From Platycnemis pennipes (Eukaryota; Arthropoda; Insecta; Odonata; Platycnemididae), in assembly GCA_933228895.1 (NCBI GenBank), contig OW121854.1:53362609-53426608 (forward strand): a stretch of 64,000 nt of DNA. The letters are read 5' to 3'. Positions within the stretch are counted from its first letter, which is position 1. Every line of letters starts with the position of its first letter. The translations under genes and the position numbers were made by a program. Positions 25,501 to 36,790 of this stretch are shown piece after piece. The notes beneath the pieces were generated by a model. The model was not told where the DNA came from. It did no database searches and saw nothing but the letters and a program-made list of their open reading frames with translations.

Positions 25501-25997
25501 TAAGAATCAGCTGGTGCGAATGATTTATATAAATTATATTTCAAAATTTCATTCTCAAATTTAAAAAAAAATTAACTGAGACTCTGAAAAGCCATGTACC
25601 TACATTAAAAATTAATTTAAAATACCATCATAGCAGTAGCTGATATGGGTCATTTCACGCCAAAAAAACGAAACCACTCCCCAACCATCTCCAATTTTCA
25701 CAAAAATTATTAGATATGTTTCCTGTTCGTGTATTAGTATGTGTGCAAAACCGTTTTCTCTAATATCGAGATTATCTTGAGTTACAGCTAAGTATTTGTT
25801 ATTTTTACATTTTTTACAACTGAGCCCTTAGCCTTATGCCCTTATCTCTTAATCTAATTGAGCTAGAAATATTTAAAAAAATGCTGTTTTATTTGTTTAA
25901 AGTTGAAAAAAGATATTATTGGGGCAGATAAATAGTTATATAAAGTTTTTCAAAATATTCAAATTGTTTAAACTTTTGAACCCAATTTGCAAAAATA

Positions 25998-26054
25998 CCC
26001 CCTGCCACACACCCTCGCGGTGGCTTGCAGGGTATCGTGTAGATGTAGATGAAT
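25998..26054 (+). mobile_element. 57-bp tail-only LINE insertion inside the left TIR
   Basis: The left TIR reads GCAAAAATA, then 57 extra bases, then CGTACCCC. The right TIR, reverse complemented, reads GCAAAAATACGTACCCC with no insertion. The extra bases consist of the CR1-like terminal stem-loop (CCCCCTGCCACACACC, loop, GGTGGCTTGCAGGG) followed by GATGTAGATGAATA. The repeated ATA or AATA at both junctions fits a short target duplication. It is either an extremely 5'-truncated LINE or a minimal independent retroposon using the LINE tail. Confidence 0.85.
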
Positions 26055-26152
26055 ACGTACCCCTTCCGTTTCGCTAGTTTTTTTAATGGATCAAAGGGCT
26101 ATGTGTCCGCTACAGTTTTGTGAAATCAGATCAATGCGCAATTCATAAATTA

Positions 26153-26466
26153 CTGCGTAAAAGATTCCGAAATAATCGTGTGCAGAGTACCGAGCGACCC
26201 AGCGACGGTTCTGTTTTCTGTTTGCTCAGCGCTGCAGCCTTCAATGGGTAAGGGCGGACGGGGAGATTGGAGTGGAGACGGGTCTATACCTGAGTAAAAA
26301 AGTACTGAGGAAAAATTCTGAAAGGAAATTATGCTATGTCTCCACTCCAATCTTCCCTCCTCCCTTACCCTCGAAAGATTGCAGCGCTGAGCAAACAGAA
26401 AACAGAACCGTCGCTGGGCCGCTCAATACTCTGCACGCGATTATTTTGGAATCTTTTACGCAGTGA
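26153..26466. repeat. Nested hairpin inside the foldback element
   Basis: The left arm, 26153-26280, starts CTGCGTAAAAGATTCC and the right arm, 26337-26466, ends GGAATCTTTTACGCAG. They pair over about 125 bp with scattered mismatches. The loop is about 56 bp. The edge motif TGCGTAAA is shared with the inner end of the outer TIR, so the hairpin may be a separate small palindromic element inserted there. Confidence 0.8.
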
Positions 26467-26552
26467 ACTGCACAGTTTCAGGCGATACTTGGTGGAACTG
26501 CATGTTTACGTAGAAATGAAAAAAAATACTCTGTATATTCCACACTATTTTA

Positions 26553-26600
26553 ATTTGCCGACCCGGGTTTCGTCTACTCCGTAGACATTATCAGGGTAAG
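26553..26600 (-). ncRNA. Hammerhead-ribozyme-like motif (probably degenerate)
   Basis: On the minus strand the order of parts matches a hammerhead. CUGAUAA (26594-26588) fills the CUGAUGA position. Then comes a 6-bp stem GUCUAC/GUAGAC with loop GGA (26586-26572), then GAAA (26571-26568), then a very short palindromic stem CCCGGG closed by A-U, then the expected cleavage base C at 26560. The flanking strands (UUACC and GGCAA) can form stem I with one A-C mismatch. The very short stem III resembles hammerheads described in Penelope-like elements and retrozymes. The core G8 is A here and one extra U lies before stem II, so activity is doubtful. Confidence 0.45.
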
Positions 26601-27349
26601 AGGACAGAGAGTAGCAAGCTCTTGTATACGTAAACTGTTTGGAGGGGGGGAGGTGGTGTAGGAGGCTGGTATGGATGGGGGGAGGGTGTTAAGGGAAAAC
26701 TGGTGAGGAGACATAATTTTTACGGTCAAGGACAGGATTCGTTGGAGGTAGGGAAGGCTATGGAACACAACGGTGAGTAAAACTGGGAAACAAATTCATT
26801 TAAAAGGTTTACGTTGAGGTCGTTTAATGATTTCTTAATTTCCAATTGTTCGAGGAAATCTAGTTTCCCTCCTTTTCTGCTATTTTTATTTCACTTTACG
26901 CAGCAATTTATGAATTGCGCATTGATGTGATTTCACAAAACTGTAGCGGACACATAGCCCTTTGATCCGTTAAGAAACTAGCGAAACGGGTGGGGTACGT
27001 ATTTTTGCAAATCTGGTTCAAAGTTTAAACATTTTGAAATGTTTTAAAAACTTTATATAACTCTTAATCTGTCCCTAAAATTTTTCAACTTTTAACAAAT
27101 AAAACCACTTTTTTTAAAGATTTATAGCTCAATTAGATCAAGAGATGTATATATAAAGCTAAGGGCTTACTTGTACAAATCTAAAAAGAACAAATAGCTG
27201 TAACTCTGGATAAACTCGATATTTGGGAAAACGGTTTTGCACACATACTAATGCACGAACAGGAAACCCAAGTACCACTTTTTATGAAAATTGGAGATGG
27301 TTGGGGCAAAACTTCTCGTTTTCCCTTTTTTACGTGAAATGACCCATAT

Positions 27350-28149
27350 ATTATAAGAATATTTCATTAAAGAAATTAAATGAGAGTGATGTTATGCTCT
27401 TCATGAATTAATCATTATCCAGAGTCATATAATATAATAAAACCACTTGAGCAATTTGTTTTTTTTGTTAGCCCAGTTATATACTCTTTTCGTACCGATA
27501 TCATATTCTAGAATATGTTCTACTTCTAATTAGATTCTAAAACTGAACAAATTTCTGACAAGAGAACGTTTTCTGAGATTTTTTTTCCGCTGAAAAAGAC
27601 TATTGAAAGTGTTTACACGGTACGGTTAGTCTACACAGACCACCTAAGTTCCGTTTAATACATCATAATCATGTCCTTTTTTCCAATGGTTCATTTAGAT
27701 ATTGATTAAAGTGCTGTGAACATGAATTGTGAATTACCAAAAATATGATACCACATGTCTTGCAGTCATCGTCACCGTCATGTCTGGCATGGGCAGTGAC
27801 GTGAAGATGACCAATTAGGATTCAGAAAATATGAGACTGAAATGCGTTTCTTTGGACCTAAGTAACCCATCTTAATCTGTCCGTAAAGGTGGATATTTAT
27901 TCAGGTGGATTAGGGAACCAATTGCATCAACGATAGGCGAGAAAGTTACTTTTGAAGGCATCCACTAAGCTCTTGGTAGCTCATTAGCCCGACGCGAAAT
28001 CCCCTTGTTGTTTGAGAACATATTGGTGAACCCACTACTTATTATCAGCTGGTAACTGTTCACAGAGCTCTTAGCGCGCTTGATAGACGTGTGCGTGGTA
28101 ATTCCCCACCTTGATAACGTTCCCTACGACTTTTACCATCTTGTTAGGC
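27350..28149. other. AT-rich stretch, nothing recognised
   Basis: No supported features. Confidence 0.5.
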
Positions 28150-28620
28150 CACCGGAGCACAAAGAGTTGGGAACGACGTTCGCAAAAACCGGAGAAGATG
28201 GATGACTGCGTGTTATCTCTGCTAATTTGGTGAGGGAGCGCGATTGCAAACCATGGAGTGTATTAGGGTTTTCGTGGGTGGTGCGAATATTGAAAGGGAT
28301 CTGCTGAACACGGGAAGCGGGGTTCTCAAAGCCGTCTCTCCCTGCTGGGAAATGGTTATGAGGCCGAGGGCGGAGTGGATATCGGGAGTGTTTGGGTTAG
28401 GGATTCGGGAAGAGATAAAGGGAAATTAAGGAAGCAGGAGGGTACACTAGAGGCGGGAGAGGTGGTAAGTAATGGAGCATTGCGGAAGCTGGAAGGAAGC
28501 GAGGGAGAAGGAATGGTGGGGGTTAGAGCCGAAAGTCCTTGGAATGGGGGGATTAGAGTTACGGACGATGTGGTGAAGTTCGAATGTAGAGTATAATGGA
28601 GTCTCAGTTGGAAGGAAGTA
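28150..28620. other. Purine-rich (G/A) island
   Basis: The + strand is strongly G/A-biased from about 28360 to 28560. ORFs at 28244-28429 and 28375-28596 are Gly/Glu/Arg-rich in line with composition. I see no gene family signature. Confidence 0.5.
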
Positions 28621-29660
28621 ATATCTATGCCGTCATTCATCCATAATGTTCATACTTATATTAACGAGTTCACACTGTGGTAACGCCCATCATTTTGCTT
28701 GGCGCAATTTCTCTGTTTTCTCGCTGTAATTACTTTCAAAGTAGTATTACATATTGCTACCAACGATAATGAATATTTTTTTCCAATTAAACTCAATTGC
28801 AAAATTCAGGGCTAGGAAAATCGTCAATACTACTTTTCCGATGATGTCTTCCGGTTTTTTTTATGAGAAAAGATAAACGGAAATCACATCTCTTGTAAAT
28901 ACATCGATTTTAAAGTATCTCTCAGCAACTTTTCGTCTCCGAAGCGTAATATGCCGTGCTTTTTTAATGGAACAAATCAGAGTTCATTTGTCTAAATGAT
29001 CCCTTCAATAATTTAGATTGAATATTGTTTTAAATGTCTGCCCGCTTTATCGTCATCAGTTGTCGTTGGTTAAAAAAGTTATTTGATACACCTCTCCGTC
29101 CGGTTCCATTTTGGATGGTCATTTTACATTAGCATATTACCTAAATATAGTACCAATCATCGCTGGGCTCAAGCATCAAAATAGTATTTTTTTTATAGGT
29201 TAACTGATAAATAGGCTTATGAAATTTGCTTAGCTTCCTCCCTGAACTACGACTTTTATTTACATTTTAACCACGAAAAATTAAATATACCTTTTAGTGA
29301 TGAGAAGAGGATACAGAAATTTATGGATAACCTTAATTATTCTATTTATTAATAGTTCATGTATAGTTTTTATGTAAATATATTTATTTTTACTGTACAT
29401 TTAGCTAGATTTAGCACTTTTTACCTCTTGAAACCGTTATTTGTGTAGCAAAAATCTAGCACAATTATAAACAACAACTTAACGTTGATATAGAAAATAT
29501 ATTTAAGATCTAATACTAAAAGGAAATTAATTTTTGCGAACAGTCAAGTTCATTGGCATTGGCTATGGTTGAACACCACGCTGTGACCATCTCCTAACAA
29601 ACAATCACGTCTAGTAAGTTCATAGGTTTCCGTCCCTCTTTGCTTACTTTCCTCTTCCCA
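28621..29660. other. AT-rich stretch, nothing recognised
   Basis: No supported features. Confidence 0.5.
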
Positions 29661-29664
29661 TTCG

Positions 29665-30010
29665 AATATCCACTGTGAGCCGGCGGCTGGTCAGAAATGA
29701 CTTTTTCGAGTTGATCGAAAGTGTGACGACGGACTCTTTCACCAGATCCCCATCGCGTGGATGGAAGGGTATTGAGGGAAGCAGGAAGGCAGAAGAGATT
29801 GGCCTATGGAGGGGAGGAAACGGATCTCTAAGGGCGACACGGGGCCTAGCCTCGTTCCGAATGGATTAAGGAGTGGGGAGGTGGGGGTAGAGATGACGTT
29901 CGCTCTGCCGTCCAGGAATCACGAAGATGAAGGAAAAGACTTGAGCCATAATTGATGGCTGAGATGGAATCTACAGGTGGGAGGGAGGCGAATGTCTCGC
30001 AATGCCTTTG
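29665..30010. other. G-rich island
   Basis: G/A-rich sequence with several GGGG runs (29812-29890). The 64-codon ORF here has no recognised motif. Confidence 0.4.
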
Positions 30011-32230
30011 GGTTCACGTTCTCATTTTGGTCCTCCATGTCATTAGACTTTTCTGTTTTTTTTCCAAGCATTTCATAATTACCCAAGTTTCATTTTAGTT
30101 GCCATTCCCTCATCAACAGAGGAATCTAATAAAGGGAAACAATCTTCTTCTGTTCCCTGGTGGCAAAATCTTCTTCACTTTCCATAAACTCATTTATCTG
30201 CAAACGCTTACCTACTTTATATAAACTAGCAGACTAGAAGCCTGCTTTGCAGACACATTTCATAAGCACTTCGTACAGACAAGGAAATAGCTACTTTATA
30301 AATAGAGATGTGTCCCACTCTAATTATCCTATATGTTTTTGTACTATTTTCTACACCACATTTTCATTATATTCCTTATAAACTAATTCCGCTTTCTTTA
30401 ACTTCTTTGACGTCGTCAATTAGTTAATGCACATTTAGCAAAACACGTAAACAAACACACATAGCTACTTGTACGAATTTGCATAGCAACTCTTTTCCCA
30501 TGTTAAAAGATAGTGAAAACACTCTTTTAACACTTAAATTTTCACTTTTTTCGAATCGTTGACAGATATTTAAATACGTTTGTTCCATGCGCCCATATTT
30601 TCTCTTTAAAACGACATCACTTTTGCATCGATCAGATTAGTATCTTCGGAGTTTACCTCAAAATGATGCACGGGGGTCGAGCGTTAAAACATCCTGGGAG
30701 GTTTGCAACCCGTAAAGGATTTTTATTATTTATTTTTTGGGCGGGAAAGAGGTACAAAGGAAATCTTAAACTACTGATATGTTGTGAGAGGACGCGTTCT
30801 GCATTGAACGCACTTTTCTCCACCTCCATATCTCTCAACCACCGCGAGCAAACACAGTAAAACCGACTGGACTGACGGACACCGCTACAAAATTAATTAA
30901 CCTAATATCTTTCTTGCGATAGTGCTTGAACTAGCTATTTAAATGTGGTTAGAGAATTATTATCGTAAATATTTTTTAAACTAATACCATTTCACTTTGC
31001 GACGTGACTGCTTAGTTTAGGCTTATTGCGAATACAGTTCACAGTATCAGGCGTCACGTAGTGGAATTTAGGCATATTGGATGAGTAAAAAACTTAGGCT
31101 TATTGCTGAAAAATCACTAATTATTTACACCTCTCCTATTCATAAAGGTTTTGTGGTCCTTATGCCACGGAAAGTTTTAATACTTAAATATTTGAAGAAT
31201 GAGAGATGCCAGAAAAAAAAACTAGAACTTCAAGAATTACTTCTTTATCCATTGTTTCAATGGCTTAAAAAGTATATGTAAACAAATTTTAGTGATTTAA
31301 CGTATTTCCACTCTTTGAAAAATATTTGTGAAATGTTTTATCAAGGATTTACTATTCCGTTTGTGATTGAAGAGTGGATATCAAAATGATAAGTTATATA
31401 TAAATGCTAAGTTACAATAAAACATATTAGCTACTCCTTAAACAATTAACGTTGCGTGAATTCTGTTGTGCGTTTATTTCCACACATCCACCTTGTTATG
31501 TGTTGTGGTATTTTCGAGAAAGGGCAGTTTAATTGCCCTTTAAGGAAATTAAACCAAATTGTATGGAGTGGGTACAATTTAGTATCCAAAACGAGTAACC
31601 ATAAAAAATAAATCATTCCACGGTAAACAAAACCACAAGGTTGATCCCAAGAAATTGATTGCTAGAAATTTAAGAATTCATTGGCTTCACTGCACTGATT
31701 AAATTCATCTGAGATTTTTTATGCTGCATTCAAGCCGTGGATGAGCATTTGTCAGAATTTTCGGTTTTAACTGCAAATTCTATATAATATATTGGCTAAA
31801 TTAATGCAATTGTTCGTATTGTACATTATGATTACGAGAAATTGAATAAATTCACTTCGCAATCACTGCCCAAGCGTTATTTTTTAGTCCATAGCCAATC
31901 GGGAGCCTTTTTCATGATAGGAGTATAGTGACCAGTCACCGGACATCGTGTACATTGTAGGAACGAAATGGGTGAAAGAAGAGACAGAGAGAAATATTTG
32001 TTGGAAATTATGAAACGTAGCCTGTTTTCAAGGCCTACGGATACATCGTACATATTTTTCCGCACGCTTTTATAATGTACCAACCGTGAAAAGGTAATGG
32101 TTTTGAAAGACGTGGATTTGCGTGAATAACGCGCAAAAGCTCGAATTCCTTGCGTCATCAAATTAAAACTTCAAAGCACTACGACGTAACTATGATCTGT
32201 TAGGCAACAGGCTATATTTGGCGTTAGATA
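30011..32230. other. AT-rich stretch, no gene seen
   Basis: About 2.2 kb. ORFs at 30663-30860, 31081-31281 and 31877-32161 (minus) show no motif I recognise. Confidence 0.5.
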
Positions 32231-32239
32231 CGTTATTTA

Positions 32240-32930
32240 CGGCCCACCCACCTCTGCCATTTTCCGTAATGAAAAGTTACAGCTTTGCTTTCACCTCGAA
32301 TTCCCGAACCGCGCGCCTAATTCACGGGACGAGGGCGCGGAACACCTTCATAAGAATACTTTTTCCCCCATCCGCGTACCCCCTAAACTCCTCCCTTCCA
32401 CCCACCCCGCTTTTAAGGCCCCCATTCCCACCCGCCTCCTTTGTTTCTCTCTCTCTCTCTGTCCCTCTCTGTGAGAAATATTTCCCGGGCTGTGTTCATA
32501 CATCATTTCATTCATCCCCTCAGCAAATCTCATCTCTCGCTTTTTTTCCGTTTTCCTGCGGGGTTCTTCATCTCTACGTAACACCGTCATCCCTGCCTCA
32601 CCCCGTTCTCCTCTCGCCTCATGGTAGCAGGAACCCACCCCCCTTTGGCGAACACACACACTCACACACACTCGCCCACACACACAAACACACACTAACT
32701 CACACGAAAGCGCCAGCCGCCTCTCTCACACAAGAAATTCGCCACTAAATCATTTTTTCCCACTCGACCTCTCTCTCTCTCTCTCTTTTTCTCTCCCATC
32801 GCCTGCTCCTTTCTAAAATCATTCTCTTCACCCTTCCCCGTCTTCTCCTGTTGTCTCCGGCTCCCCCTGTCCTTGCTTTCTTTACAGACCGAAGTACCCT
32901 CACTCAGTGTCCCCAACACCCCTTCCCTTG
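32240..32930. repeat. C/T-rich island with simple repeats
   Basis: Pyrimidine-rich + strand containing a (TC)n run at about 32446-32461, an interrupted (CA)n array at about 32651-32697 and a (CT)n run at about 32768-32795. The 176-codon ORF at 32218-32748 is a product of this composition (Pro/Ser/His/Thr-rich) and is not called as a gene. Confidence 0.75.
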
Positions 32931-33590
32931 CTTCGCGAGAAAAGGAAAATCTTCATTGGTCGTAAAATGTTGACGTTGCCTCCGCGCGATTGTTCCGTGC
33001 ATAAATGTGATGATTTGTGACTAGGTTTGCGCTTCCCCAAGGGATGCTATTGCATGTCTAATAATAGGTGTATTCTCTGAGAGGTCTAACATTATTTTTA
33101 TCCATGCATTCTCACATATTTTCCAAAAAGTATACCTGATGGTAATTTTTTTTACGAGCTGGTCACTCTAGTCGGTGGCGCCAGCCTGGTGGACCAGTCT
33201 CGACAAGGGCATGGATGTTGTAATTATCTCAGGACTAAGCTTAGCAATAATTTATTTTCGTAATACTACATACGATTAGAACTTGGAGATCATAAAAACC
33301 CGATTCTACCTTTATTATTACAAAAGCATTGCATTGCGGAAAAATTTTCATGTGCGCACAACTATTTACAGTTGAAAAAAACTTGATCCGTTTTCGAGTT
33401 GCCATTCTTTCACTTCCAGTTGCTTTTGCTTCAAAAAAATTGTGAATAAGAGTATGCATTAGCGGTCTTCAGCTTCTGTCCATTTAATTTGGATCATAAA
33501 CGCGTGAAGAATCGACAAACGTCCTTCAGATCGCAAGAGAAGTAATATTCACGTGATAAGTTTAAAAAAAGTTTGATTAAGTTTCCATTA
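32931..33590. other. Mostly AT-rich; possible SINE-tail remnant
   Basis: GGGCATGGATGTTGTAATT at 33208-33226, preceded by a GC-rich 35 bp, resembles the region downstream of the B box in some insect SINEs. The B box itself is not recognisable, so I do not call an element. Confidence 0.25.
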
Positions 33591-33592
33591 TA

Positions 33593-33695
33593 CCCCGGTT
33601 CTAATGAAATCACCGAAGTTAAACAACGCTTGGCCCGGTCAGAGGTTGGATGGGTGACCATCCTCCATTCCTCTACCGCGGTGCTCCTGTTCCGT
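33593..33695 (+). pseudogene. 5S rRNA-derived sequence (5S pseudogene or SINE3-type head)
   Basis: The segment matches animal 5S rRNA from about position 28 to near the 3' end. CCCCGGTTCTAATGAAATCA, then CCGAAGTTAAACAACGCTTG, then GCCCGGTCAGAGGTTGGATG, then GGTGACC and a diverged end CCGCGGTGCTCC. The internal polymerase III promoter parts (A box around GAAGTTAAACAACG, C box around GGTTGGATGGGTGACC) are well kept. The first 25 or so bases of 5S are missing or unrecognisable, and the 3' helix strand cannot pair with them. It is therefore not a functional 5S gene. It is either a dispersed pseudogene or the head of a 5S-derived SINE whose body would run into 33700-33820. Confidence 0.8.
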
Positions 33696-33699
33696 CTGC

Positions 33700-34150
33700 G
33701 AGGGGAAGACAGGTTAAATTTGGGTTGGCACAGTGAATCAAAAAAGTTCTAAGTGCCAGGGGCGCTCCAGAAGGACTCTGCCCACCCCTCCAATGATTAT
33801 TTTAAAAATATTTCTTAACTTGATAATAATAATAATCATATTTATTTATATTGTATTTACACTAAATGAATCTTAAATAGTTTGATTTTATTCGCTGCCT
33901 AGAAAAGAGTGTCTCTAAATTTTAAATTACTGATTAAATATTGTTGTTGGAGTACAGAACTCAATGTACGCTTGAATCTTCTTACTCTTTCTTGGCATGT
34001 AGACCTATTTCATCTGTTCCTTTCTAGCACTGCTCCAAATCTCTACCAAAATGGCTTCATAAACTACACACGAGCTCTTCTACCATGCAAGCCGCCTCGT
34101 CGTAAGACGCTCTACTACCTTTTGTCTTAGAACTCCTTTTTCCTGAGAGA
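33700..34150. other. Flank of the 5S-derived segment, then AT-rich DNA
   Basis: GGCAC at 33727 and GTGCC at 33755 could form a weak hairpin, and CAGGGGCGC follows. A (TAA)n-like run occurs near 33822-33834. If the 5S segment heads a SINE, its body would be here. A second copy would be needed to tell. Confidence 0.3.
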
Positions 34151-35000
34151 TTCACCGTCTTTCGGACATGTATCCCCCTCCTCTTCCCGTCCAACGCCAC
34201 CGTTTCTCACCCCCCTAACTCTGGACCAACCGACCCCCCCCCCTTGCCCGGCGAAACCGTCCTTATTTCGGCCCTCGCCCCAACACTTGGAGGCCTACTC
34301 GCCCTAAGTCTCTCCCCACCGCCGCAGCCGGAAGATGAGTCCGCAGTCTCCTCGGCCCCGCGTCCCCCTGCCCCTAGCCCAACTTCTCCCTCCCACCCTC
34401 GAGAGCCCACCCACAGGTTCCCAGGGTTGGGGACTCCCCCCCGTTCCCTCACCCCGTCGCGAGGCCTGAAATTTTTAATTACTTCCGCACGCTTTGTAAG
34501 GAGAAGGTGGGAGGGTGAGGGCGGGTTTTTGGGGTTGGCCCCGGGGGTGGGTGGTGGGAGTATGGCGTTGAGGTAGTTGGCGGCTCGGGTGGGCCTCCCG
34601 TCGTACACCGCTCTCTAGTTCCCCCATCCCCCGGTCCGGGTGATACCTTTGGTGCTCTCCTCTCCCGAGTTGGCTAGACGCGCCCATTAAGCTCAGCTAT
34701 TGTCCGCAAACTATGCCACAACTAAGGTTGGCTTATTTATTACGCAGGAGTTGGGGTCTCCACGAGCCTGCCCCCAATTTCTCTCTCCGCTTCTCTCATT
34801 CTCTTTCCCCTTCCGACCGTTCCCACCTCCTCCCAAATCTTCCTTCTCCGTCCTTTGCGGCTCCTCTCATCATCCCGCGAGCGCGAGAGGAAGAAACTTA
34901 GTCAAAGTGAGTGGGAGATGGGGGAGGAGGAAGAAAATTCCCGTTATTTCTTTTCCCTTCCTCTCGCCCCTTCCGCCTCCACGCCCGGCTTTGTTAATGA
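34151..35000. other. Strong C-rich/GC-rich island
   Basis: About 850 bp of high-GC, largely pyrimidine-biased sequence with C runs (34225-34240) and, further on, G-rich stretches (34500-34560). Long open frames exist on both strands at once (for example 34207-34608 minus and 34244-34576 plus), a sign of composition rather than selection. It could be a CpG island. No exon is recognised. Confidence 0.5.
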
Positions 35001-36785
35001 GGTCCACTCTTTAAATGGAACCTCTTTTGTGTGCGCTATATTTGATTGTGCGGTTGATGTCTCCGTGAAAACGTCCCTCTCGGGTTGTGCATTATTCTTT
35101 CGGTGTTGGAAGGGATCGTATTTGCTCCGCAAAATTATTAATCGTGAGGCATGATCACTTCCCTTTCCCAAAACCTGGTGTTTGAGTCTAGGGTTGCCTT
35201 CATTAAGAGTCGGGTTTCTTGTTCAACTACTTTTTCTTTCAATGCTGTTTAATGTACGAAAGGGGTTAAATATATCTTAAGTAAAATAAAACGAGGAGAG
35301 TGAAGATGTATTTCGTAACTCTCTATGCAGTGAGTCTCCGGTCCTCTGGTGTCAAGTGCCTGTGTCATTAAAATTTCTCAGTGGACGGCCTAAATTTGCC
35401 CGTTCCTTCAAAAACAAAAGAGATCGTTTGTGCAAGGTAACGATTGAGATAAAATTTTCTTAAAGGTGGTAAAATTGAGTGGAGTTAGCAGATAAAATTA
35501 AATGGAATTTTAGCAAAAAATATATATATATATATAAATATTTAATAAGTACCTTAAATCTTTCGTTAAATGTTTTATCCTTTTCAACTATAATATCCCT
35601 TCACTTTCAAATCTACCCAATGCGTTAGGGAAAGTAAATTGAAGGCGTGAGTAATCATTTGTAATCAAAGGAGTATTTAACCCATTTGGAACTATATGTA
35701 TTTCGCTGAAGGTACAGACTACAGCATTTATTTATTTATTCAGAGGCGCTATGTGTTTCTGATTCCAGATATTTAGGATAGAAGCTTGCTTATTTTATCT
35801 TTGCCTCTGTCAGAATTCCAACCATAACTAACTTATTTTGCATAGCAGTATTCCATGTGTGTGCAATTAAAGTCATTGTATTACTTTATTTACGCCAGTG
35901 AAAGTTAACGTTAAGAGATGGAAGAGTTTTGGAAAAAAACTTTGCTGAAAGTTTTAAGGGATGACGAAAGTTAATTTTTCTATGGCTCTTGTATTTTTGT
36001 GGGTAGCCTAAAAATTTTTTTTTAACACTAAAATAAAACATTGATTTATATTCTCTGTGCCGGTAAACCTGATAATTTCCCTTTTTAATAACTCATAAAA
36101 TACGTAATTTGTTTTGCTCATTCATCTCTTTAAAAAAACAATGATACAGACTCCGATGGATATCGCTATTGTGTAAATCCGAGTGACCTGCCAAGAAGCT
36201 TTTGTGGTAGGTATGTGATTAAAGTAATTGGTTTGTTATTTCAAAAATTAAGATGTTCTCTGTCTATCGATCTCGATTTTCTCTTTCTATCAATACTCCA
36301 ATGAAAATCTAATCAATTCATTAACAATATATTGAGTATATTATTCTGAGTAACATAAAATAGTATAATTTACCACCATTCATACTGCGGCCAAGGTTCA
36401 TTCCTTTCTTTTTTTATTCTAATATACCCATTGAAATATTTATTCCCGGATAGCCTCAGTCGGGTGAAAAAGTTTGTGAAAACTTCTATAATCGATTTCG
36501 CCATGAATAGGTAGTAGGTTTTGCACCTGGAGAACAAAAATCTTGAGTTTTGTTAGCCTTTGGGATGAAGGTAGGACTATGAGAATATAAAAGCCCAATT
36601 CTGGCATAGGTAGGTAGCGAGGAATAACCAACAGCCCCAATGGGTCCATGGCCAAACATCCAATGAAACCGAGAAATAACTTCGTGTTCTCGAGTCGTTA
36701 TCTGCATTCCGCTTAAAAAACTATAACCTACCACTTCCTGGGATGTAATCTGGACCATTAAGGTGGAATCTTTTGCAAACTCTAC
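35001..36785. other. AT-rich stretch, no gene seen
   Basis: Contains an (AT)n run at about 35519-35536. The minus-strand ORF at 36486-36794 (102 codons) is open but unrecognised. Confidence 0.45.
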
Positions 36786-36790
36786 AGGTC

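Larger units (their letters stand above)
25647..27345. mobile_element. 1.7-kb foldback element with long TIRs
   Basis: The ends are GGGTCATTTCACG and its reverse complement CGTGAAATGACCC. ATAT flanks both sides (25643-25646 and 27346-27349), which fits a 4-bp target duplication, though the AT context makes this weak. The TIRs run 25647-26161 and 26894-27345. They are clearly homologous but diverged, with many substitutions and small indels. Inside lie a second inverted repeat (26153-26466) and a 430-bp central segment. I see no transposase coding sequence, so the element is non-autonomous. The family is unknown to me. Confidence 0.8.

Noticed and set aside
32651..32697. CRISPR-like or structured repeat array
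   Set aside because: It is an interrupted CA microsatellite without spacer structure, in eukaryotic sequence.
32218..32748. 176-codon ORF, plus strand
   Set aside because: It runs through (TC)n and (CA)n simple repeats. The His/Thr repeats at its end are translated microsatellite.
33593..33695. A functional 5S rRNA gene
   Set aside because: The first 25 or so bases are absent and the terminal helix cannot form.
34207..34608. 133-codon minus-strand ORF with Gly/Arg-rich sequence
   Set aside because: A plus-strand ORF covers the same bases. High GC and low stop density account for both.
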